A stretch of 33,509 bases of DNA from Candidatus Zipacnadia bacterium (GTDB lineage Bacteria > Armatimonadota > Zipacnadia > Zipacnadales > UBA5352): positions 1 to 33,509 of the forward strand of contig JALGVE010000007.1 of the NCBI GenBank assembly GCA_029820045.1, read 5' to 3'. Below, one piece after another: positions 14,545 to 20,871 of this stretch (its first letter is position 1; every line of letters starts with the position of its first letter). Below the pieces are notes generated by a model. The model worked only from the letters and a program-made list of their open reading frames with translations, was not told the origin of the DNA and made no database searches. The position numbers were made by a program, and so were the translations under genes.

Positions 14545-14977
14545 GAGCAAATACCAATTCAACAGGATAGCTGGTCAGAGGCTCGTCCATGGTGGGCAGT
14601 GGCGGTGGCGGGAGTTCGTACGAGAGTTGCGTGCTCTCCGGATCGTACTCAACCCGTACTTTTCGCTCCAAGACGACGGCCGCGAGGACAACCTTGCCAA
14701 GCGCCTGTTTCAGTTGATCCGTTGTGACCTCGTCATCAACCGGCAAGTCTGCATATTCGAGGACAAGCTCCGCCGGAGCCGGTCGCGGCGCCTCGCTTGC
14801 CCGGCCTGCTTGGATCAGGTGCTCCAGGTATTCGACCGTGGCGGAGATGGCGTCGCGCAGGGCCGACTCCGCATCGGGCCCGCAGCCAGCCGTGGTGAAC
14901 TCGTAGCAGAGGGCAGAGTACTGGTCACCGTCTTCAGCTACAAGGAAATGCAGGTTATACCGACGCTCGTTCGCCAT
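14537..14977 (-). CDS. hicB: HicB-family antitoxin
   Basis: This 146-aa protein begins with the partial RNase-H-like HicB fold: a strand YNLHFLVAEDGDQYSALCYEF, a conserved cysteine-glycine turn (AGCGPDAESALRDAI) and a helix before a variable C-terminus. It would bind and inhibit the downstream HicA. I see no clear helix-turn-helix or ribbon-helix-helix domain in the C-terminal half, so autorepression is not assured. The ATG at 14977 follows an aggtgtcgagaga purine-rich stretch. It lies 89 bp after the methyltransferase gene in the same direction and overlaps hicA. Confidence 0.75.
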   Translation of the reverse strand: MANERRYNLHFLVAEDGDQYSALCYEFTTAGCGPDAESALRDAISATVEYLEHLIQAGRASEAPRPAPAELVLEYADLPVDDEVTTDQLKQALGKVVLAAVVLERKVRVEYDPESTQLSYELPPPPLPTMDEPLTSYPVELVFARE

Positions 14978-15036
14978 TCTCTCGACACCTCTTCTGCACC
15001 GTACCGCAGAGCTTCTCCCAGAGTGCTGTCTAGTGT

Positions 15037-15055
15037 ATTATACCACATATTGTGG
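15037..15055 (-). promoter_or_regulatory. Extended -10 promoter with adjoining inverted repeat upstream of hicB
   Basis: On the minus strand TATAAT (15042-15037) is preceded by TGG, making an extended -10 (TGnTATAAT). No convincing -35 is present. Directly upstream is the inverted repeat ccaca-tat-tgtgg (15043-15055), which covers the spacer and is a candidate operator. Transcription would start near 15030, giving about 50 nt of leader before hicB. Confidence 0.6.
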
Positions 15056-15066
15056 CGGGGCGTGGC

Positions 15067-16554
15067 CTAGTCCTCAATCGGCAGCTTGTTTGTGCCCGGG
15101 TTGGGTCCTCGGGCTTTGGGCGCGCGTTTGAAGGTGGCCGGGGCGCGGTGCAGCGGCGGGCACTGTATCTGCTTGCCCTCCAGCAGTTCCTTAATGGTCA
15201 GTATCTGTATCTGGGGGAAGCGCTTGCTCTCGTCCCAGGGCAGACGATAGAAGCCCGCTTTCGCGGCCTCGGTGATCATGGGCCTGGTGGGCTCCTGGAG
15301 CGTGATGAGGACGCCGAGGGAGGCGTCCTCGCGCTCAACCACGCCGCGCAGGTCCCGCACATGCGCGACGCCGGTGTGCCCGGATTTCACCGAGATGACG
15401 ACCTGCTTGGTCTCGCCGCCCTCAGGCTCGTCGTGGAAGTAGATGCGGCCATCTATGCCCTCATCCGCGCCTTTCTTTGGGTCAGCAGGGCGGGCGCCCA
15501 CCAGGCCCAGCGCCCAGACCTGGAACTGGAAGCGGTCCTGCTCGGCCAGGGCCTGCGCGCCGTGCACGTCCACCGGCTCGCCCACGACCTCGTATTGCTC
15601 CTTGATCTCCGGGCCGAAGGTGTCGCGCAGGCGGTACTTCATCAGGTTGACGGCCAGGTGGGTGATGTCTATGCCGATCCATCGGCGCTTGAGTCGCTCC
15701 GCCACCACGACGGTCGTGCCGCAGCCGCAGAACGGGTCCAGCACCAGGTCGCCCTCGTTGCTGCTGGCGCTAATGATGCGTTCCAGGAGAGCCTCGGGCT
15801 TCTGAGTCGGATAGCCGAGGCGCTCGCGCGCAACTGCATTGAGGGACCCTATGTCCTCCCACACATCGTGGCAGACTCGGCCCTGGTCGAGGTAGTAGCG
15901 GTATCGTTTGCCGCCGACCTCTCTGATACGGTACCTGCGTCCCTCCTTGTCGGTATGAGTGAAATGGTCGGTGTGTTCCTCCCGGTAGGCTTCTCTTTGG
16001 GTGTTGAAGACGTAGTCGCCCGAGGCGCTGTACATGAAGATTGTGTCGTGCTTGCGTGAGAAGCGCCTCTTGGAAGCGCCGCCGGTGTGATAGTGCCAGA
16101 TGATCTCGTTTTGGAAATTGCTCCCGCTGAAGACTGCGTCCAGCAACACCTTCAGGTAGTGGCTCGCCACCGGGTCACAGTGGAGGTACAGACTGCCGGT
16201 GTCCTTGAGCACGCGACGCAGCTCGATGAGGCGCGGGGCCATCATGGAGAGGTACGCCATCATGTCCGTCTCGCCCAGCATGTGGCGGAAAGCCACCAGG
16301 GCATCGGCGGCAGGCCCGCCCGCCTCAACCACGTCCTGGTAGGCCTCGATGGTCTCCATGGTCCAGTGCCAGGTGTCGTCGAAGGCCTCTATCTGCGCGG
16401 CGGAGCCGGTGCCGTTGTTCTCCTCGAAGATCACGTTGTAGGCCTGATTGCTGTTGAAAGGCGGGTCGAGGTAGATGAGGTCCACGCTCTCGTCGGCGAT
16501 ATACCGACGGAGGATGTCCAGGTTGTCGCCGTAGTAGAGCGCGTTGCCTTGCAT
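15067..16554 (-). CDS. DNA methyltransferase (N4/N6 amino-MTase, beta-type order) with C-terminal Mrr-like domain
   Basis: This is a 495-aa site-specific DNA methyltransferase that transfers a methyl group to adenine-N6 or cytosine-N4. The catalytic motif IV, D30-P-P-F33, precedes the S-adenosylmethionine motif I, D273-P-F-C-G-C-G-T280, which is the beta-class order; YPTQKP at 248-253 is also conserved in Mod-like enzymes. Residues about 340-440 form a second module with GADEGIDG (362-369) and VVISVK390, which resembles the PD-(D/E)xK core of Mrr-type nucleases but with Ser in the E/Q position. The ATG at 16554 follows gaggtg. No separate restriction endonuclease gene is adjacent. HicBA follow downstream on the same strand. 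Confidence 0.88.
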   Translation of the reverse strand: MQGNALYYGDNLDILRRYIADESVDLIYLDPPFNSNQAYNVIFEENNGTGSAAQIEAFDDTWHWTMETIEAYQDVVEAGGPAADALVAFRHMLGETDMMAYLSMMAPRLIELRRVLKDTGSLYLHCDPVASHYLKVLLDAVFSGSNFQNEIIWHYHTGGASKRRFSRKHDTIFMYSASGDYVFNTQREAYREEHTDHFTHTDKEGRRYRIREVGGKRYRYYLDQGRVCHDVWEDIGSLNAVARERLGYPTQKPEALLERIISASSNEGDLVLDPFCGCGTTVVVAERLKRRWIGIDITHLAVNLMKYRLRDTFGPEIKEQYEVVGEPVDVHGAQALAEQDRFQFQVWALGLVGARPADPKKGADEGIDGRIYFHDEPEGGETKQVVISVKSGHTGVAHVRDLRGVVEREDASLGVLITLQEPTRPMITEAAKAGFYRLPWDESKRFPQIQILTIKELLEGKQIQCPPLHRAPATFKRAPKARGPNPGTNKLPIED

Positions 16555-16625
16555 GGTGCGCGCACCTCAGAGAAGACTCGCAGTAACATGTGCGTGACTA
16601 CTGCCTGACACTACGCCTCATTGTC

Positions 16626-16654
16626 ATTGTACCGGCCTGGCGCCAGGTTTGCAA
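16626..16654 (-). promoter_or_regulatory. Promoter of the methyltransferase gene with a palindrome in its spacer
   Basis: On the minus strand -35 TTGCAA (16654-16649) and -10 TACAAT (16631-16626) are separated by 17 bp, the optimal spacing. The spacer contains the perfect 12-bp palindrome cctggcgccagg (16636-16647). Transcription would start near 16619, about 65 nt before the ATG. The palindrome is a possible self-regulatory site. Confidence 0.6.
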
Positions 16655-16740
16655 GTGCAATTCGCTTGCGTTCGAGGCAGGAGTGGGTTAACCTTCGTTG
16701 GCGTTGGCACGGATGAAGAAGCCATCGAGGTGAGTGAAGA

Positions 16741-17661
16741 GTGACTACGGGACAGACTATGACCGAACGCGCGGAGGCAATGATCGGGAGGCTGGGCTTC
16801 AACACCGCCTGCCTGCCCAACCGGACCCTCGAAGAGACCATCAAGTTGGGAGGGAGCCTGGGCTTCACAGGCGTGGAGCTGCTCTCCTTCGCGGACTACC
16901 GGCACAGCCAGGGCGATCTGGCAGGGCTCTACTTCGACCGCCTGACCGAGGAGCAGAAGCAGGGGTTGGCGGAGCACATTGCGCCCTTCGAAAACGTGAG
17001 CGCGCACGCGCCGTTCTGGGACATCGCGCCCTTTTCGCCCAATCCCGGTATTCGTGAGGAGTCGCGGCGTCAGCTCAAGCTGGCGACGCAGTCGCTCGCT
17101 CAGCTCGGCGGCTCGACCATCACCACGCACGTCATCCCGAAGACGGGCTACGAGTTGGATGAGTACCGGCAGGAGATAGTGGATTTCTACCGGGAGCTGG
17201 GCGACGTGGCCGGAGAGGCCGGAGTGACTGTGACCATGGAGACCGGGTGGCCGACGGTGGAGGTGGAGGCCTTCGCCGAGATCGTGTATGACGTGGACCA
17301 CCCGGCGGTGGGCGCGAACGTGGACGTCGGCCATCTGCGGGGCGCGATGAGCGCCGAGGAGAAGGCCTCGGCGGAGGCGCCGGCGATGTACAACGACATT
17401 CTCGCCGCGCACGTGCAGTCGCTGGGCGAGAAGGTCTATCACATGCACCTCCACGACATCCGCCAGGAGGACTTCCGGGACCATCACAGCGTGGGCAGCG
17501 GGTTCCTTGATTATCCGCGCCTGATGCGGCAGATGCTGGAGTTGGGCTATGAGGGCCTGCTGGTCTTTGAGCTGGAGGAGCCGGACGACGCGGCGGCGCT
17601 GGCGGAGAGCAGGGAGGTCACGATCGCGGCCATCCGCCAGGCGGCGGGCGATGTTCAGTAG
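16741..17661 (+). CDS. Sugar phosphate isomerase/epimerase, xylose isomerase-like TIM barrel
   Basis: This 306-aa cytoplasmic TIM-barrel protein belongs to the same superfamily as the 2204-1356 gene but is clearly divergent. Probable metal ligands are E167 (TMETGW), D195 and H198 (ANVDVGH), H236/H238 (YHMHLHDI) and E277/E279 (LLVFELEEP). GFTGVELLSF at 41-50 is the usual second strand. The GTG at 16741 lies 10 nt after gagg (16727-16730); ATG 16759 is an alternative start. It is divergent from the methyltransferase and only 27 nt upstream of a secreted repeat protein, so these two are probably co-transcribed. Substrate unknown. Confidence 0.87.
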   Translation: MTTGQTMTERAEAMIGRLGFNTACLPNRTLEETIKLGGSLGFTGVELLSFADYRHSQGDLAGLYFDRLTEEQKQGLAEHIAPFENVSAHAPFWDIAPFSPNPGIREESRRQLKLATQSLAQLGGSTITTHVIPKTGYELDEYRQEIVDFYRELGDVAGEAGVTVTMETGWPTVEVEAFAEIVYDVDHPAVGANVDVGHLRGAMSAEEKASAEAPAMYNDILAAHVQSLGEKVYHMHLHDIRQEDFRDHHSVGSGFLDYPRLMRQMLELGYEGLLVFELEEPDDAAALAESREVTIAAIRQAAGDVQ

Positions 17662-17688
17662 CAGAACGCGAAGGATGGGGTGAGCAGG

Positions 17689-19965
17689 ATGAGGGCGTGC
17701 TGGGTGGCAACGCTGGCCGGGCTGCTTCTCTCGCTGGCCTGGGCGGTCGGCGGTGAGCAGGTGACGGTCTCGGGACGGGTGGTGGGGCCGGACGGGCAGG
17801 GAATGCCGGACTGCGAGGTGCTTGTTCAGTACGGGACGCCGCCGTACGAACGGATGCTTCAGAGAGGCCGGTCGGAGGCCGATGGCCGATTCTCCTTTGA
17901 GGTTGAGGTTGGGGGTGGGGATTGGGTGGTGGGAGTCGTGGCCCAGAAGCCCGGCCTGGCGATGGACTGGGCACACGTACCGGCTGGAGAGGAGGTCACG
18001 CTGCGGCTGCGCAGAGATCCGGTCACCTGCGCAGGGACGGTGACCGATGTGGATGGGAACCCGATCGCCGGGGCCACGGTGTTTGCTGCGTCGCTGCATC
18101 GAAGCGAAGACGAGGGCAGGGGCACGTACCTGTCGCTTGCCGACGAGGCGCTTCTGTCCACTCGCACGGACGCGCAGGGCAGGTTTGAGATCGGCGAGCT
18201 GCGGCCGGGCTGGAAGGTCAGAATCGCGGCGTTTGCGCAGGGCCGGGAGCGTGCGGCGACGCTCAATCTGGTGCCGGCGGCGGCGCACGACGCTGAGATC
18301 GTGCTGCGGCCCGAGGTGGTCATCGCCGGGAGGGCGACGCACGACGGCAAGCCGGTCGCGGGCATGAGGGTGGTCTTCAGCTCGCCCATGGGCCATCGGT
18401 ACCCGACGACGGTCACGGACAAGGACGGGAGATACCGTTCGGTGCACCTGCCGCCCGGCCTCTACCACGTGCTTTTTGAGGCGCCAGAGGGATTGAGCGC
18501 GAGGGCGGTGGGGCCGCTGAACCTGAAGGCCGGAGAGCAGTTCACCGAGGCCGATGTTGAGCTGACACCGGGAGGGCTAGTGCAGGGAATGCTGACCGAT
18601 GCGGAGACGGGTCAGCCCATCGTCGGCGCGAAGGTGTTCGCCTCGGGGCCCTCTCGGCCCTCGACCTTCGGCGCGCGCGTGCGCACGGACGACAGCGGCG
18701 AGTACACGCTGCGGCTGGCGCCCGGGGATTATCAGGTGCGCGCTCGCGTGCAAGGGGCCTGGTTGCCGTGGGAGGAGGTGCAGCCCAGTCAAAGGGAAGT
18801 GACGATCAGCGAGGGGCAGACCCTCGCGGGTGTGGACTTTACTCTGGTCAAGACGCCGCGGCCGGTGGTGCGAGGGCGCGTTCTGAACCCGGACGGTGAG
18901 CCGGCGGCAGGCGTGCGGCTGGGGATCCTCGGCGACGTGACCCTGGAACCGGCGGATCTGCTCCGCTATGAGACCGACGCGGAGGGGCGGTTCCAGGTAA
19001 CGCTCAACTCCCCCGACACGAGCTGGATGTTGGTGCTGGCCGCTGATGCCGAGCGTGACCTTCTCGGCGTCGCGCGGATGAAGGAAACGATGGAGGACAT
19101 CGAGGTCGAGCTTCAGCCGGGGGCGTACCTGGAGGGCACCGTGGTTGATCCGGCGGGGGACGTGGTGCCCGGCTGTCTCGTTCCCGTCGGCACCTCGCGG
19201 TTGGATATGCTAGCCTATGCCACGACGAACGATGAGGGGAGCTATGTGGTGGGTCCGCTGCCGGCCGGTGTCGGGCTGAGAGCCTGCGCAGTCGGCACCG
19301 AGGATCGCTGGGTCCGCGAGGACGCGCGGGAGTACAGCGAGAGGATCAGCCTGAAGCCGGGAGAGCACCGCGTATTGCCGCCGCTGCGTCTGAACCTGGA
19401 GACGCGGAGCCTGAGGGGCGTCGTCATTGATCCCGAGATGCAGCCGGTTCGGAACGCCACGGTGCACGTGTCCGCAGGAGGCGGCGTGACGGCGACGGAC
19501 GCCGAGGGAGCCTTCGAAGTGACCGGCCTGGCGCCGCGTGGAGAGGTGTGGGTGCTGGCCATCCATCCGACCGAAGACCTGTTCCTGGCCGCGAAGGTGG
19601 ACCCGGACGAAATCGAGCAAGTCGAGCTGATCCTTCAGCGGCTCGGCGCAGCCTCAGGGACGGTGGTTGACGCGCAGGGGCGGCTGACCAGGGCCAAGCT
19701 CCTTCTGTATCCTGCTGATCAGTACTGGGGCCTGGACATGGGGATCTACTTCGACCTGCTCGGACGCACCGGGCATGCGGAGGCAGGTCTGAACGCGGAA
19801 ACCGACGAGGCAGGGAGGTGGCAGGTGGAGGGCCTCGTCGGCGGGGCGGAGTACAGGGTTTATGTGGGTCCGCCCGGGGCGAAGCGGTACGGCGAGGAGA
19901 CCGTCTTCACCGCGCAGCCGGGAATAACGGTGGACATTGGCGCGAGTCGGCTGGAGGAGGAATAG
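17689..19965 (+). CDS. Secreted protein with about eight carboxypeptidase-regulatory-like (Ig-like) repeats
   Basis: This is a 758-aa exported protein with a signal peptide ending around residue 20 (LAWAVGG). The mature chain is a row of beta-sandwich modules of the CarboxypepD_reg-like family. Each opens with the pattern x-G-x-V-x-D-x-x-G-x-P-x-x-x-A-x-V, near residues 25, 112, 210, 296, 392, 479, 573 and 653, a spacing of 80-98 residues. No catalytic domain is visible, so a structural, adhesive or binding role at the cell surface is likely. GTG 17680 is an alternative start; ATG 17689 gives the more normal signal peptide. It follows the isomerase gene by 27 nt. Confidence 0.85.
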   Translation: MRACWVATLAGLLLSLAWAVGGEQVTVSGRVVGPDGQGMPDCEVLVQYGTPPYERMLQRGRSEADGRFSFEVEVGGGDWVVGVVAQKPGLAMDWAHVPAGEEVTLRLRRDPVTCAGTVTDVDGNPIAGATVFAASLHRSEDEGRGTYLSLADEALLSTRTDAQGRFEIGELRPGWKVRIAAFAQGRERAATLNLVPAAAHDAEIVLRPEVVIAGRATHDGKPVAGMRVVFSSPMGHRYPTTVTDKDGRYRSVHLPPGLYHVLFEAPEGLSARAVGPLNLKAGEQFTEADVELTPGGLVQGMLTDAETGQPIVGAKVFASGPSRPSTFGARVRTDDSGEYTLRLAPGDYQVRARVQGAWLPWEEVQPSQREVTISEGQTLAGVDFTLVKTPRPVVRGRVLNPDGEPAAGVRLGILGDVTLEPADLLRYETDAEGRFQVTLNSPDTSWMLVLAADAERDLLGVARMKETMEDIEVELQPGAYLEGTVVDPAGDVVPGCLVPVGTSRLDMLAYATTNDEGSYVVGPLPAGVGLRACAVGTEDRWVREDAREYSERISLKPGEHRVLPPLRLNLETRSLRGVVIDPEMQPVRNATVHVSAGGGVTATDAEGAFEVTGLAPRGEVWVLAIHPTEDLFLAAKVDPDEIEQVELILQRLGAASGTVVDAQGRLTRAKLLLYPADQYWGLDMGIYFDLLGRTGHAEAGLNAETDEAGRWQVEGLVGGAEYRVYVGPPGAKRYGEETVFTAQPGITVDIGASRLEEE

Positions 19966-20062
19966 GCTCACGGCAAGCGGCTGTCGCTCTCGGCCCGCCG
20001 AGCCTGTAGGGGCAAGGCCGCAGTGTGAGCCTGGGTGCGGTAGGATGGCCTTAAAGCTCTCG

Positions 20063-20644
20063 CTATCTCCGGAAGATGGTGTGAAGGCCGAGGCGTTCGC
20101 GCCAGGCCTGGTCCAGGTTGAGGAAGTGTCTGCGGCTCTCCAGAAAGGCGGCGCGAGCATAGCACTCCCCATAGTCGGAGACGTTGCGAATGCCCAGCGT
20201 ATTGTGGTGATGGTAGACGTAGGCAAGCGCAGGGGCGATCGGCGTGTCACCGAACTCCGAATCTGCCGCCGAGAGGATCATGTCGCGGGCGCGGCGGATC
20301 GCGGGCCGCGAGACGGGGAACTGCGTCCACTCAAAGGCATAGTTGGTGGCGAGGTAATCGGCGACCTGATAGGCCTTGGCCTGCAGTGTGGGTCGAAGCG
20401 CAAGCGTCAGGGTCAGCATGAGGTTGAGGAAGAAGCGCTCCTCCTCGGTGTGCTTGGGCACGAGCAGGTACCTGCGCCCGGCAATGACCTTCTTGAAGGC
20501 GCGCTTGGCGACCTGATGGCCGCGGCTGGTCATGCGCAGCTTCGCGACCTGCTCCATCGTCCACTCGGACATCTCGTGATTGACGCGCTCGATTACCTGG
20601 CGTGTGCGTTCGTTGCGTATCTCTATTCGCGTCGTTTGAGCCAT
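20063..20644 (-). CDS. Hypothetical protein, 193 aa, family not recognised
   Basis: I do not recognise this protein. It is soluble, mainly helical by composition, and has a basic N-terminal third (RIEIRNERTRQVIERV, KRAFKKVIAGRRYLLVPKH). Its middle contains a hydrophobic helix, FFLNLMLTLTLALRP, too short and interrupted to be a sure membrane segment. A tyrosine/histidine cluster (YVYHHH) lies at about 142-147. Coding quality looks good: ATG at 20644, an aagga ribosome site 8 nt upstream, and a promoter candidate next to it. It is flanked by non-coding DNA on both sides and so is probably monocistronic. Confidence 0.7.
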   Translation of the reverse strand: MAQTTRIEIRNERTRQVIERVNHEMSEWTMEQVAKLRMTSRGHQVAKRAFKKVIAGRRYLLVPKHTEEERFFLNLMLTLTLALRPTLQAKAYQVADYLATNYAFEWTQFPVSRPAIRRARDMILSAADSEFGDTPIAPALAYVYHHHNTLGIRNVSDYGECYARAAFLESRRHFLNLDQAWRERLGLHTIFRR

Positions 20645-20664
20645 TATCTCAGTCCTTCAGAATA

Positions 20665-20694
20665 ATACTATCAGAATTGCGGTCGGCTTGGCAA
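20665..20694 (-). promoter_or_regulatory. Promoter candidate for the 193-aa hypothetical gene
   Basis: On the minus strand -35 TTGCCA (20694-20689) and an extended -10, TGATAGTAT (TAGTAT 20670-20665), are separated by 18 bp. Transcription would start near 20658, giving a very short leader that still contains the aagga ribosome site at 20657-20653. Confidence 0.45.
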
Positions 20695-20811
20695 CAGGCG
20701 GGCGGGTCGTAGCATCCGTAGTCGGAACGAGAATGGCGGCTTGGCGCGCATGATCGTAGCCCAGGCGCCCACGCCCGTGTCGCTGTGACCAAGCCCGGGC
20801 CTTGCATTCAC

Positions 20812-20833
20812 CGACAGGCGAGGGCGCCTGTCG
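20812..20833. repeat. Perfect 9-bp hairpin, cgacaggcg/cgcctgtcg
   Basis: Arms 20812-20820 and 20825-20833 pair perfectly around the 4-nt loop aggg. It lies in the 227-bp non-coding gap 20645-20871, downstream of the spermidine-synthase-like gene. No T-run follows on the minus strand. It resembles the other REP-like hairpins of the window. Confidence 0.7.
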
Positions 20834-20871
20834 TACCATACCACCGCAGGGCGTCTTACCGCGTGGCATCA

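Noticed and set aside
15067-16554. Complete type II restriction-modification system
   Set aside because: No separate endonuclease gene nearby, and the Mrr-like domain lacks the usual E/Q in the (E/Q)xK motif.
16624-18468. 614-aa minus-strand ORF
   Set aside because: Antisense to the isomerase and the carboxypeptidase-regulatory-like gene, both well supported; composition is typical of a GC shadow.
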